From Nocardioides sp. InS609-2 (GTDB lineage Bacteria > Actinomycetota > Actinomycetes > Propionibacteriales > Nocardioidaceae): DNA of 64,000 nucleotides. The stretch lies in NCBI RefSeq assembly GCF_023208195.1, contig NZ_CP060034.1:2232001-2296000 (forward strand). The letters run 5' to 3'. Position 1 is the first letter of the stretch; every line of letters begins with the position of its first letter. Below are positions 51,206 to 60,112 of this stretch, piece after piece. Both the position numbers and the translations under genes were made by a program. A model generated the notes under the pieces. That model was not told the origin of the DNA. It saw only the letters and a program-made list of their open reading frames with translations, and ran no database searches.

Positions 51206-52362
51206 CCGCTCCCGCCAGCCGCATCGTCGGTGTCGACGTCGCCCGCTGCCTCGCACTGCTCGGCATGATGGCGACCCACATCCTCGCCACGGTCACCGCC
51301 GGCGGCGAGTCGAGCACCAGCCACGTCATCGCGTCGGGGCGGGCCTCCGGCCTCTTCGCGCTGCTCGCCGGGGTGTCGCTCGCGCTCGTGACCGGCGGTT
51401 CGACGCCGCACCACGGGCGTCGGCTGATGGGCGAGCGCGCCGGCATCGTCGTACGCGCCCTGCTGATCGGCTTCATCGGGCTGCTGCTCGGCGCCCTACC
51501 GACCAACATCGCGATCATCCTCGTCTATTACGCGGTGCTGTTCGTGATGGCGCTGCCGTTCCTCGGGCTGGGGTGGCGGCCGCTCGGCGTACTCGCTCTC
51601 GTCTGGGCCGTCGCCGGTCCGGCGGTCAGCCTCGTGCTGCGGGACGGCATCGAGTCACCCACCCGGATCGTGCCGTCCTTCGAGCACCTGGTTGCGCCGG
51701 GTGACCTGGCCCAGAGCCTGCTGCTGACCGGCTACTACCCGGCGATGGGCTGGTTCGCCTACCTGCTGGCCGGGCTCGCGATCGGCCGCCTCGACCTGCG
51801 CCGGCTCGCGATCGCCGCGCGGCTGGCGGTCGTCGGGGTCGCGGTGGCCGCCGTCACGTGGCTGGTGTCGGCCGACCTCACTCGCGACGCTGCCGTACGC
51901 CGCGCGCTGCTGACCACCGACGAGGGCGGGGCCACCACATGGTCGCAGCTGCGGATGCAGCTCGACCAGGGGTCCTACGGCACCACGCCCACCGGCTCGT
52001 GGTGGTGGCTGGTGCCGATCGGCCCGCACTCCGGCACGTCGTTCACGCTGCTCCACACGATCGGTTGCTCGATGGCGGTGCTGGGCGTCGCCGTGCTGGC
52101 CGCGCGGGTGGCCCCCCGGGCCTGGTCGGTGCTGTTCGGGGCCGGCGCGATGACGCTGACGCTCTACTCGCTCCACATCGTGCTGCTCACCCCCGAGATC
52201 CCGCCGAAGGAGATCCCGTCGAGCTACCTGCCCCAGGTGGTCGTCGTACTCCTCACCGGGGCGGCGTACGCGCTCGCCCGACATCGCGGGCCGCTGGAGA
52301 CCCTGGTCGGCAGCCTCAGCAAGGCCACGGCCGAAAGCCGCTGGTTGAGGAAGGCGCGCTAG
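51202..52362 (+). CDS. Multi-pass membrane protein of the heparan-N-acetyltransferase-like (DUF1624/DUF418) group
   Basis: The protein has 386 residues and about ten membrane helices. The N-terminal SRIVGVDVARCLALLGMMATHIL is the conserved start of this membrane acyltransferase group. The C-terminal WSVLFGAGAMTLTLYSLHIVLL carries a His in the helix. GTG start overlaps the GntR stop. The final codons (WLRKAR) come from a GGTTGAGG-type repeat that runs through the stop, so the native C-terminus may have been altered. Function unknown. Confidence 0.7.
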   Translation: MTAPASRIVGVDVARCLALLGMMATHILATVTAGGESSTSHVIASGRASGLFALLAGVSLALVTGGSTPHHGRRLMGERAGIVVRALLIGFIGLLLGALPTNIAIILVYYAVLFVMALPFLGLGWRPLGVLALVWAVAGPAVSLVLRDGIESPTRIVPSFEHLVAPGDLAQSLLLTGYYPAMGWFAYLLAGLAIGRLDLRRLAIAARLAVVGVAVAAVTWLVSADLTRDAAVRRALLTTDEGGATTWSQLRMQLDQGSYGTTPTGSWWWLVPIGPHSGTSFTLLHTIGCSMAVLGVAVLAARVAPRAWSVLFGAGAMTLTLYSLHIVLLTPEIPPKEIPSSYLPQVVVVLLTGAAYALARHRGPLETLVGSLSKATAESRWLRKAR

Positions 52363-52388
52363 CGCCTGTCTCGAAGCCGAGGCGGCTG
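52336..52388. repeat. Palindromic repeat overlapping the 3' end of the membrane acyltransferase-like gene
   Basis: AGCCGC (52336-52341), GGTTGAGG (52343-52350), GGCGC (52353-52357) are answered by GCGCC (52362-52366), CTCGAAGCC (52370-52378) and GCGGCT (52382-52387). It is a layered, imperfect hairpin of the same family as 38914-38956 and 58195-58278. It supplies the last codons and stop of the upstream gene. Confidence 0.75.
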
Positions 52389-52417
52389 GATCGACGGTCC
52401 CCACTAGGGTTGCGCGC

Positions 52418-52807
52418 ATGCGCTTCGTGACCTGGCTGCTGTCGACAGCCGCGGCCGTCGCGATGGCGTCCTGGCTGCTCGACGACATCTGGCTCGACGG
52501 GCCCACCATGGGCATGGACGAGGTCCGGGGGAAGATCGTCCCGCTGCTCCTGGTCTCGCTGATCCTCGGCGCCGTCACGGTGTTCGTGGAGCCGGTGGTG
52601 AAGTTCCTGTCGCTGCCGTTCATCGTGCTGACCATCGGCCTGTTCCTGCTCGTCATCAACGCGCTGATGCTGATGCTGACCGCCTGGATCGCCGACCAGC
52701 TCGACATCGGCTTCCACGTCAAGGGGTTCTGGGCCGCCCTGCTGGGGTCGATCGTCATCACGGTCGTCAACGGCTTCATCGACATCGCCGTCCTCGAGGA
52801 CGACTGA
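52418..52807 (+). CDS. Phage-holin-family-like (4-TMS) membrane protein
   Basis: The protein has 129 residues. Four hydrophobic segments: FVTWLLSTAAAVAMASWLL, VPLLLVSLILGAVTVF, FLSLPFIVLTIGLFLLVINALMLMLTAWIA and GFWAALLGSIVITVVNGFI. Proteins of this pattern are annotated as mycobacterial 4-TMS phage holin family, yet they are chromosomal in nearly all actinobacteria and not part of a prophage. It lies 8 bases before the phosphatase gene in the same operon. Confidence 0.88.
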   Translation: MRFVTWLLSTAAAVAMASWLLDDIWLDGPTMGMDEVRGKIVPLLLVSLILGAVTVFVEPVVKFLSLPFIVLTIGLFLLVINALMLMLTAWIADQLDIGFHVKGFWAALLGSIVITVVNGFIDIAVLEDD

Positions 52808-52815
52808 GGCTCGAG

Positions 52816-53325
52816 ATGGCCGACGTACCCCCGCCGACCGGGTCCGGTCCCTACCGGATCGCCCTGGTCTGCCTCGGCAACATCTGCCGCTCACCGATGG
52901 CGCACGTCGTGCTCGATGCGACGCTGGAGTCGGCCGGACTGGCCGGTCACGTCGAGGTCACGAGCTCCGGCACCGGCGACTGGCACGTCGGCCAGCCGAT
53001 GGACGACCGAGCCGCGGCCGCCCTGATCGGCGGCGGGTACGACGGATCGGCGCACCGCGCGCGGCACTTCGACGCGAGCTGGTTCGACCACGACCTCCTG
53101 CTCGTGATGGACGAGGACAACCTGCGTGACGTGCTCGCGCTGGGCGGTGGGGCCGACCGGGTGCGGCTGTTCCGCGACTTCGACCCGGTCGACCCGGGGA
53201 GCGAAGTTCCGGACCCGTACTACGGTGGTGAGGACCGCTTCAGGGAGGTGCTGGCCATGGTTGAACGCACGAGTGCGGCGCTCGTCGCCGCCCTCCAGGC
53301 TGCCCGCATCGGCGCGGGCTCATGA
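52816..53325 (+). CDS. Low-molecular-weight protein-tyrosine phosphatase
   Basis: The protein has 169 residues. The P-loop VCLGNICRSPMA carries the nucleophile Cys19 and Arg25; PDPYYGGEDRF carries the acid Asp, and the TSSGTGDWHVGQPMDDRAAAALIGGGYD block is standard. It would dephosphorylate Tyr-phosphorylated proteins; homologous PtpA enzymes are secreted in mycobacteria. Its stop overlaps the fructosamine-kinase-like ATG (ATGA). Confidence 0.92.
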   Translation: MADVPPPTGSGPYRIALVCLGNICRSPMAHVVLDATLESAGLAGHVEVTSSGTGDWHVGQPMDDRAAAALIGGGYDGSAHRARHFDASWFDHDLLLVMDEDNLRDVLALGGGADRVRLFRDFDPVDPGSEVPDPYYGGEDRFREVLAMVERTSAALVAALQAARIGAGS

Positions 53326-54182
53326 CCCGACAGCCGCTCGTCGCCCGCCGGGCCGAGGACCTGATCGGCGTCTCGGTCGTCAGCACCGCCCCGGTGGCCG
53401 GCGGCGACATCGCCACCGCCACCCGGCTGCGGCTCAACGACGGCACCACGGCGCTGATGAAGACCTTGCCGCACGCCCCCGACGGCTTCTTCGAGGCCGA
53501 GGCCGCCGGCCTGCGCTGGCTCGGCGCCGTGCCCGACGGCGTGCCCGTGCCCGAGGTGCTGGGGGTCGACCAAGAGTGCGTGGTGCTCCGCTGGGTAGAG
53601 CCCGGCAAGACCACGCTCGACGCGGCCGCCGACTTCGGGCAGCGGCTGGCGGTGACACACCTGGCCGGCGCCTCGTCGTACGGCGGCGAACGTGACGGGT
53701 TCATCGGCAAGCTGCCGCTGCCCAACCGCACGGCGCCGTCGTGGCCGGAGTTCTATGCCACCCGGCGGGTGCTGCCCTACCTCAAGATCGCCCGCGACCG
53801 GGGCGCCGTCACCGACGTCGACGCCGCGGCGGTCGAGGCGATCATCGGCAAGCTGGCCGCGCTTCTGCCCGAAGAAGCGCCCGCCCGCGTGCACGGCGAC
53901 CTCTGGAACGGCAACTGCCTCTGGGGCCTCGACGGGCGCGTCCACGTCATCGACCCCGCGGCGTACGGCGGCCACCGCGAGCTCGACCTGGCCATGCTCG
54001 CGCTCTTCGGGCTGCCGCACCTGCCGCGCGTGATGGCGGCGTACGACGAGGCGACGCCGCTCGTCGCAGGCTGGGAGGACCGCCTCGCGATCCACCAGCT
54101 GCACCCGCTCCTCGTGCACGCGTGCCACTTCGGTGGGTCCTACGGCTCCCGCGCTGCCGATCTCGCCCGTCGTTTCGGCTGA
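53322..54182 (+). CDS. Fructosamine kinase-family protein
   Basis: The protein has 286 residues. [42 protein letters not shown] is the N-lobe and [37 protein letters not shown] the catalytic loop (HGDLWNGN). The fold belongs to the APH group. Family members phosphorylate ketosamines or protein-bound Amadori products so that they break down. It is coupled to a tyrosine phosphatase gene in many actinobacteria, as here. Confidence 0.9.
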   Translation: MTRQPLVARRAEDLIGVSVVSTAPVAGGDIATATRLRLNDGTTALMKTLPHAPDGFFEAEAAGLRWLGAVPDGVPVPEVLGVDQECVVLRWVEPGKTTLDAAADFGQRLAVTHLAGASSYGGERDGFIGKLPLPNRTAPSWPEFYATRRVLPYLKIARDRGAVTDVDAAAVEAIIGKLAALLPEEAPARVHGDLWNGNCLWGLDGRVHVIDPAAYGGHRELDLAMLALFGLPHLPRVMAAYDEATPLVAGWEDRLAIHQLHPLLVHACHFGGSYGSRAADLARRFG

Positions 54183-54191
54183 CCCTCCGGG

Positions 54192-54250
54192 TAGTCCAGT
54201 CGCAACTTGTCGCCTCGGATGCCGGATGGCGACAAGCTCCGACTGGACTA
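54192..54250. repeat. Two-layer inverted repeat between FN3K-like and mprA genes
   Basis: TAGTCCAGTCG (54192-54202) pairs with CGACTGGACTA (54240-54250), and inside it CTTGTCGCC (54206-54214) pairs with GGCGACAAG (54228-54236), separated by symmetric 3-base internal loops and a 13-base loop. No T run follows. It may be a terminator for the operon ending at 54182, or a mobile-type palindrome. Confidence 0.75.
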
Positions 54251-54291
54251 TCTCTCAGGCATGGTTCAGGCGCGACTGGCAGCATGGAGTC

Positions 54292-55005
54292 GTGCCCAGC
54301 CCTGCCACCCCCACGAGCCCAGCCCCGCGCGTCCTCGTCGTCGACGACGACCGGGCGGTACGCGAGTCCCTGCGCCGCAGCCTGGAGTTCAACGGGTACG
54401 CCGTGGCGCTGGCCGCCGACGGGGCCGAGGCGCTGGCCGGCATCGCCGCCGCCGCGCCCGACGTCGTGATCATGGACGTGATGATGCCGCGGCTCGACGG
54501 GCTCGAGGCCACGCGTGCGCTGCGGGCCGCCGGCAACGACGTGCCGATCCTTGTGCTGACCGCCCGCGACGCCGTGGGCGACCGGGTCGAGGGGCTCGAC
54601 GCCGGCGCCGACGACTACCTCACCAAGCCGTTCGCCCTCGACGAGCTGCTCGCGCGGCTGCGGGCGCTGCTACGCCGCGTCGTACCCCACGACGACGACC
54701 CCGACGAGGCGCTGAAGTTCGGAGACCTCAGCATGGACGTCGCCACCCGCGTCGTACGCCGCGGGGAGCGCTCGATCGAGCTGACCCGCACCGAGTTCAC
54801 CCTGCTGGAGATGTTCCTGCGACGGCCGCGGCGGGTGCTGGAGCGCTCGTTCATCCTCGAGGAGGTGTGGGGCTACGACTTCCCGACGACCGCCAACTCG
54901 CTCGAGGTGTACGTCGGCTACCTGCGCCGCAAGACCGAGGCCGAGGGCGAGCCCCGGCTGCTGCACACCGTGCGCGGCGTGGGCTACGTCCTCAAGGACG
55001 CGTGA
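54292..55005 (+). CDS. mprA: Response regulator, MprA/OmpR type
   Basis: The protein has 237 residues and a GTG start. Receiver domain [18 protein letters not shown] with phospho-acceptor Asp62 ([12 protein letters not shown]), the Thr of [26 protein letters not shown], and a C-terminal winged helix ([53 protein letters not shown]). It is close to mycobacterial MprA, a regulator of envelope stress. Three bases separate it from the histidine kinase gene. Confidence 0.9.
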   Translation: MPSPATPTSPAPRVLVVDDDRAVRESLRRSLEFNGYAVALAADGAEALAGIAAAAPDVVIMDVMMPRLDGLEATRALRAAGNDVPILVLTARDAVGDRVEGLDAGADDYLTKPFALDELLARLRALLRRVVPHDDDPDEALKFGDLSMDVATRVVRRGERSIELTRTEFTLLEMFLRRPRRVLERSFILEEVWGYDFPTTANSLEVYVGYLRRKTEAEGEPRLLHTVRGVGYVLKDA

Positions 55006-55008
55006 ACC

Positions 55009-56376
55009 TTGCACAGCCTCCAGGACGGCCGCTGGCACTACCGCCGATCCCTCGCCAGCCGCGTCGCGCTCCTGACGACGCTCGCAGTCGGCCTGTCGGT
55101 CGCCGCGGTGGCCCTGGTCGGCTACCTCACCGTCCGCATGCAGATGCAGTCGACCCTCGACGAGTCCCTGCTGGGGCGAGCCGAGGCGGTGGCCTCGAGC
55201 GGGGCTCTCTCGCGGATCACCCAGACGGTTCCGATCCCGTCCGAGGCTCTCGGCGCAGCGGACATCCGGATCATCTTCATCAACGAGCAGGGCAACTTCC
55301 GGTCGGCCGACGACCTGCCGCCCCTGGCCCTGGGCCGGTCGGAGGTCGACGTCGCGGCCGGCAAGACGGCCCACTCGATCCGCACCATCAGCGCGGCCGG
55401 TGACCGGTGGCGGGTCGTGACCGTGCCCACCGAGCCCGGTCAGGCGATCGTCGTCGCCCAGTCCCTCCAGCCGCAGATCCTCGTGCTTCGCAAGCTCGGC
55501 CTCGTCCTCACCTTCTTCGGGATCGCCGGCGTGGTCGCCGCCGGGTTCGCGGGCTGGGGCGTGGCCCGCAACGGCCTGCGTCCCGTACGCCGCCTGACCG
55601 ACGCCGTCGAGGACATCGCCCGCACCGAGCAGCTCACTCCCCTGGCGGTCGAGGGAGACGACGAGGTGGCGCGACTGGCGACGAGCTTCAACCAGATGCT
55701 GATGGCGCTGTCGGCCTCCCGCGATCGGCAGCGACAGCTGGTCGCCGACGCCGGACACGAGCTGCGCACGCCGCTCACCAGCCTGCGCACCAACATCGAC
55801 CTGCTCACCCAGGCCGGCGACGGCCTACCAGCCGCCGCCCGCACCGAGCTGATGTCCGACGTACGCGCCCAGACCGAGGAGCTCACCACCCTCGTCGGCG
55901 ACCTGGTCGAGCTCGCCCGTGACGAGCCGATCGACCACGTCGTGGAACGCATCGACCTCGCTGAGGTCACCGAGCGGGCGGTCGCCCGGGTGCGACGCCG
56001 CGCGCCGGCGGCCACCTTCGACGTCGTACTCGAGCCGTGGCCGGTGCGCGGCGAGTCCGCGGCCCTCGAGCGCGCGGTGACCAACCTGCTCGACAACGCC
56101 GCCAAGTGGAGCCCGCCCGACGGCACCATCACGGTGCGGCTCGACGACGGTGTGCTCACCGTCGACGACCAGGGCTCGGGCATCTCCGACAACGATCTGC
56201 CGCACGTCTTCGAAAGGTTCTACCGCTCCGAGGAGTCGCGCTCGATGCCCGGCTCCGGCCTGGGGCTCTCGATCGTGCGCCAGGTGGTCGAACGGCACTC
56301 CGGGGCCGTCCGCGCCGACGCCTCACCGACCGGTGGTGCCCGGGTCTCGATGTGGCTGCCGGCCGCCTCAGCCTGA
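55009..56376 (+). CDS. mprB: Sensor histidine kinase, MprB type
   Basis: The protein has 455 residues. Two membrane helices (~residues 20-42 and ~165-185) flank an outer sensor domain. HAMP (VARNGLRPVRRLTDAVEDIART), His-box DAGHELRTPLTSLRTN (phospho-His), N-box VTNLLDNAAKWS, and G-boxes DDQGSGI and GSGLGLSIVRQV are intact. The start is TTG at 55009, three bases after the regulator stop; there is no better ATG/GTG. It overlaps the convergent pabB by 9 bases. Confidence 0.9.
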   Translation: MHSLQDGRWHYRRSLASRVALLTTLAVGLSVAAVALVGYLTVRMQMQSTLDESLLGRAEAVASSGALSRITQTVPIPSEALGAADIRIIFINEQGNFRSADDLPPLALGRSEVDVAAGKTAHSIRTISAAGDRWRVVTVPTEPGQAIVVAQSLQPQILVLRKLGLVLTFFGIAGVVAAGFAGWGVARNGLRPVRRLTDAVEDIARTEQLTPLAVEGDDEVARLATSFNQMLMALSASRDRQRQLVADAGHELRTPLTSLRTNIDLLTQAGDGLPAAARTELMSDVRAQTEELTTLVGDLVELARDEPIDHVVERIDLAEVTERAVARVRRRAPAATFDVVLEPWPVRGESAALERAVTNLLDNAAKWSPPDGTITVRLDDGVLTVDDQGSGISDNDLPHVFERFYRSEESRSMPGSGLGLSIVRQVVERHSGAVRADASPTGGARVSMWLPAASA

Positions 56377-57621
56377 CCTCCCAGGATCCAGACGCAGCGC
56401 GGCCTCGAGGGCGTGCGCCTTCCACCACGACTCGGCCCACTCCTCGCGTACGTCGGAGCGCACGGTGATGCCTCCACCCGTGCCGAGCAGCCAGCGACCG
56501 TCGCCGGCGGTCATGAGTGACCGGATCACCACACCGAGGTCGGCGCGGCCGTCGGCGCTGACCCAGCCGAACGCGCCGGCGTAGACACCGCGGGGAGTCG
56601 ACTCGACGTCGCGGATGATCTCCATCGTGCGCAGCTTCGGCGCCCCGGTCATGGAGCCGGCCGGGAAGAGCGCACGCAGCGCGCCCATGCTCGACACGTC
56701 GTCGCGCAGCTGCCCCCGGACCGTCGAGACGAGCTGGTGCACCGACGCGTACGACTCCACCTGCATCAGCGCCGGCACCTCCACGCTGCCGGGTTCGCAC
56801 ACCATCGACAGGTCGTTGCGCAGCAGGTCGACGATCATCAGGTTCTCGGCACGGAACTTAGGGTCCGCCGCCAACAGGTCCCGCTGCTGCTCGTCCTCGA
56901 CGGGCGTGCGACCACGCGGCGTGGTGCCCTTGATCGGCTTGGTCTCGATGGTCCGGCCGGCGCCGATCAGCGCGTACCTCTCCGGCGAGGAGCTCAGCAG
57001 CCACGCCCGATGGCCGGGCAGGTCGTGCTGGAGAAACCCGGCGTACGGCGCGGGGCTGGCCTGGCGGAGCCTGCGGTAGACGTCGACGGGCTCGGCCGTC
57101 GATCGGCGCTCGCGGCGGTAGGTCAGGTTGACCTCGTAGGAGTTGCCGGCGTGCAGCGCCTCCTGCACCACCGAGTACGCCGCGTCGTACTCGTCGGGCA
57201 CTGGAGGCTCGTCGCCCTGCGGCGGCCGGCTGCCGGCGGCCGGGCTGGGGTCGTGGTCGAAGAGGCGCACGTGCCGGGCCCGCATCCACACCGCGTCGGG
57301 CAGCCCCGGCCCGGTGCTTGCGGGCAGGTCTGGGCGGGCGGCGTAGCCGAGGTAGCCGAACCACTGGTCGTCGGCGCCCCCGGTCGCCAGCTCGTGCTCG
57401 AGCACCTCGAAGACGTCGTCGCCGACGACCAACGACTGCCCACGAGCGTGCCGCGAGACCGTGCCGCGGCCGGCGTCGTACGTCAGCGAGACGTCGTCGT
57501 CGTCGAGCCAGCCGACGATCGAACGGCGACCCGACCACTCCCGGGCGCCGCCGCCGTCGAGCCAGAAGCAGCGCGGATTCCGGGCCGCGATGCCGGTGAA
57601 GAACTCCTCCGGGCCCGTCAT
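56368..57621 (-). CDS. pabB: Aminodeoxychorismate synthase component I
   Basis: The protein has 417 residues. ETKPIKGTTPRGRTPVEDEQQRDLL carries the Lys of PIKGT, which is the mark of aminodeoxychorismate synthase (anthranilate synthases have PIAGT). MIVDLLRNDLSMVCEPGSVEVP, VSTVRGQLR, FPAGSMTGAPKLRTMEII and GVYAGAFGWVS complete the chorismate-binding domain. It makes 4-amino-4-deoxychorismate for folate. Start at 57621 overlaps the pabA stop (ATGA), so the two subunits are co-translated. Confidence 0.9.
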   Translation of the reverse strand: MTGPEEFFTGIAARNPRCFWLDGGGAREWSGRRSIVGWLDDDDVSLTYDAGRGTVSRHARGQSLVVGDDVFEVLEHELATGGADDQWFGYLGYAARPDLPASTGPGLPDAVWMRARHVRLFDHDPSPAAGSRPPQGDEPPVPDEYDAAYSVVQEALHAGNSYEVNLTYRRERRSTAEPVDVYRRLRQASPAPYAGFLQHDLPGHRAWLLSSSPERYALIGAGRTIETKPIKGTTPRGRTPVEDEQQRDLLAADPKFRAENLMIVDLLRNDLSMVCEPGSVEVPALMQVESYASVHQLVSTVRGQLRDDVSSMGALRALFPAGSMTGAPKLRTMEIIRDVESTPRGVYAGAFGWVSADGRADLGVVIRSLMTAGDGRWLLGTGGGITVRSDVREEWAESWWKAHALEAALRLDPGRSG

Positions 57622-58181
57622 CGCAGCCCCAGGAAGTTGGCGACCAGCTCGGCGCCGTACGTAGACAGGATCGACTCGGGGTGGAACTGCACGCCCTCCA
57701 GTGGCAGCTCGCGGTGCCGCACGCCCATCACCACACCGTCCTCGGACCACGCGGTCGCGACCAGGTCGTTGGGCAGGTGGACCGCGGCCAGCGAGTGGTA
57801 GCGCACCGCCTCGAAGTCCTGCGGCAGCCCCGCGAACACGCCCGCCCCGTCGTGCCGGATCCGCGCCACCTCACCGTGGGCCGGCTCCACCCGCTCGACC
57901 TTCCCGCCGTACGTCGTGACGAGTCCCTGCATGCCGAGGCACACGCCGAGCACCGGCCGGTTCGCCTGCCGCAGCAGGTCGGCGCCGACCGAGAAGTCGG
58001 CCGCGGTGCCGGGGTGGCCCGGGCCAGGCGAGAGCACGATGTGAGTGAACCCGCTCAGCGCCTGGACCGTCGTCTCGTCGTGCTGCACCACGTCGGGAAG
58101 GCGACCGGTGACGCCGGCGACCAAGTGCACCAGGTTCCAGGTGTAGGAGTCGTGGTGGTCGACGACGACGACTTCTGGCAC
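57618..58181 (-). CDS. pabA: Aminodeoxychorismate synthase glutamine amidotransferase
   Basis: The protein has 187 residues. Class I amidotransferase: VVVVDHHDSYTWNLVHLV, SPGPGHPG, the nucleophile Cys81 in VLGVCLGMQG, and GVQFHPESILSTYG with catalytic His and Glu. It supplies ammonia from glutamine to PabB. The start is ATG at 58181. A palindromic repeat follows the region between pabA and the sulfatase. Confidence 0.92.
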   Translation of the reverse strand: MPEVVVVDHHDSYTWNLVHLVAGVTGRLPDVVQHDETTVQALSGFTHIVLSPGPGHPGTAADFSVGADLLRQANRPVLGVCLGMQGLVTTYGGKVERVEPAHGEVARIRHDGAGVFAGLPQDFEAVRYHSLAAVHLPNDLVATAWSEDGVVMGVRHRELPLEGVQFHPESILSTYGAELVANFLGLR

Positions 58182-58194
58182 GGGCTCAACGTAG

Positions 58195-58278
58195 CCGCTG
58201 GTTGAGGTGCGAGGAGCGCCAGCGCTTGTCCTGAGGTGCGAGCTTGCGAGCCTCGAAGGGACGAGCCTCGACCAGCGG
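58195..58278. repeat. Long palindromic repeat between sulfatase and pabA genes
   Basis: CCGCTGGTTGAGG (58195-58207) faces CCTCGACCAGCGG (58266-58278), matching except for one wobble pair. The interior (GTGCGAGGAGCGCCAGCGCT..., GGTGCGAGCTTGCGAGCCTCG) forms secondary hairpins. It is the longest of three related elements in the window and ends 3 bases before the sulfatase stop codon. Confidence 0.75.
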
Positions 58279-58281
58279 ACG

Positions 58282-60024
58282 TCAGCGGGTCAGGTCGCGG
58301 CAGGACGAGCTGACAGCCGCACCCCGGGTCGCTGTGGCACACCGATCGAACGCCTTCAGCTTGCCCATCAACACGTCGACCTCGGGCTGGAAGCGCGGCG
58401 TGGCGAAGTCGTTCTTCTTCTCCCACGACCGCTTCTTGTAGGAGTAGAACTCGAAGCCGCGCTCGATGCCGCCGGCGCTGGGGTCGAGGTCATAGCTGAT
58501 CAGCAGGCCGGTGCGGCTGCGCACCGCGACGTACGACGGGATGCGGCTCAGCTCGTCGCCTGTGAACGCCTGGTCGGGGTCGCTGCCGTTCGTGGCCGAG
58601 GTGTGCTCGAAGAACACGAAGTTGCGCTCGACGGAGCCCGAGTTCTTCAGCGACGGCACCAGCGAGCTGCCGGAGCGGTAGCGCGGCGACTTCACCCCCG
58701 CAAGGTCCTCGAACGTCGGCGCCAGGTCGATGTTGTTGGTCAGCTCATCGCGCTTGCCGGGGTCGACGCCGGGCCCGGAGATGATCAACGGCACGCGCAC
58801 GTCGGTGTCGTAGGCCGTGCCCTTGCCGCGACCGAGGCCGAGCTGACCGAGGTGGAAGCCGTTGTCGGAGGTGAGCACGACGTAGGTGTCGTCGCCCACG
58901 GCCTTGATGATCTTGCGCAAGGTGCGGTCGACCGACTGCGCCATCTGCGCCCGCGAGCGCAACGAGTCGACGTACGCCGCGGTCGACAGCCGGTCGGGCA
59001 GGGTGTTCCATGCGGTCGCGGGCTTGCCGTTGCGGCGCCGCGGCCGGTTGTCGGCGCGGTTGTCGCCGAAGCCGGACAGGTCGGCGGTGGTCAGCTTGCC
59101 GCACGGGACGCCACAGTTGCCGTCGGCCTTGCCGCCGCCCGCGCGGTCGCGGAACATCGGCGGGAAGAGCGGGTCGCCCGGGTAGGCGCCCTCGGCGTTG
59201 ACTCGGCTGTGGGTGGCGTACGGCGCCACCTCGAGGAAGTACGGCGACGACTCGTCGCGGTGGGCGCGGATGAAGTCGAGCGCGTAGTCCTCGACGATCT
59301 CGCCGGCGTACGCGTCGTCGAGCACCTCGGCCGTCGACCCGATCGGCGGGGCAGGGTGGGAAACCAGCCGCAGCTGTCCCTCGGTGATCGTCGTGCTGTC
59401 GAAGCCCCACCCGTCGTAGGCAGACCCGAAGACGACGTTGAACTGCGACCAGCCCGGCGGCACCGGCGGCACGGGCTTGCGGCCGGGCACGTACTCGTAC
59501 TCGTTGAGGTACTTGCCGACGAAGCCGGTGGCGTAGCCGGCGTCCTGAAGCCCGACGTTGAAGCTGCGCTCGCCGTTGCCGTAGGTGTCGAACGCCTCCC
59601 AGCCACCCGTCGGCCCCGACGTCGTGGGGCCGGCGGCGGTGTTGGTGCGCACACCGGTCTGGTGGGGGTACTGCCCGGTGAAGATGCTGCTGCGCGAGAC
59701 GCAGCACAGCGAGTCGACGACGTAGGAGTCGGGGTACGACGCGCCCTTGCGCGCCAGCCGGCGTGCACCCTTCATCGTCTGGAGCAGGTCCATGGAGAAG
59801 TCGTCCATCAGCACGAACACGATGCTGGGGCGCTCGGCGAGGGCTTGCGCGCGCGGAGCCTGCTCCGTCCTGGCAGCGACAGCCTGCGCATGGGACTGGT
59901 CGGAGACCGGTCGAGAGGGATCAACGGCCGATTCGGGGCGAACCCCGACCATGCCGCAACCCGCAAGCAACGCCGAGCCGGCCGTCAGGCCGATCAGCGC
60001 TGCGATGCCCCCGTGACGTCGCAT
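58282..60024 (-). CDS. Lipoprotein sulfatase
   Basis: The protein has 580 residues. The lipobox is SALLAGC. Alkaline-phosphatase-superfamily metal site FVLMDDFSMDLL; formylglycine signature SLCCVSRSSIFTGQYPHQTG, in which the first Cys would be converted and Val replaces the usual Pro/Ser; VVLTSDNGFHLGQLGLGRGKGTAYDTDVRVPLIISGP is the second metal/substrate segment. It would cleave sulfate esters outside the cell. An anaerobic- or FGE-type maturase is not in the window. Start ATG 60024 precedes the lipobox properly. Confidence 0.87.
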   Translation of the reverse strand: MRRHGGIAALIGLTAGSALLAGCGMVGVRPESAVDPSRPVSDQSHAQAVAARTEQAPRAQALAERPSIVFVLMDDFSMDLLQTMKGARRLARKGASYPDSYVVDSLCCVSRSSIFTGQYPHQTGVRTNTAAGPTTSGPTGGWEAFDTYGNGERSFNVGLQDAGYATGFVGKYLNEYEYVPGRKPVPPVPPGWSQFNVVFGSAYDGWGFDSTTITEGQLRLVSHPAPPIGSTAEVLDDAYAGEIVEDYALDFIRAHRDESSPYFLEVAPYATHSRVNAEGAYPGDPLFPPMFRDRAGGGKADGNCGVPCGKLTTADLSGFGDNRADNRPRRRNGKPATAWNTLPDRLSTAAYVDSLRSRAQMAQSVDRTLRKIIKAVGDDTYVVLTSDNGFHLGQLGLGRGKGTAYDTDVRVPLIISGPGVDPGKRDELTNNIDLAPTFEDLAGVKSPRYRSGSSLVPSLKNSGSVERNFVFFEHTSATNGSDPDQAFTGDELSRIPSYVAVRSRTGLLISYDLDPSAGGIERGFEFYSYKKRSWEKKNDFATPRFQPEVDVLMGKLKAFDRCATATRGAAVSSSCRDLTR

Positions 60025-60112
60025 GTTGCGGTGTCCCCCTCGAAACCGGTCTCCACACAAGTAGACGCGGCGAACCCCGAAGAGGTTGCCACCGAACCCG
60101 AACTATTTTGGA

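Noticed and set aside
52418..52807. Prophage, suggested by a phage-holin-like protein
   Set aside because: No lysin, integrase, capsid or tail genes nearby; this family is core chromosomal in actinobacteria.
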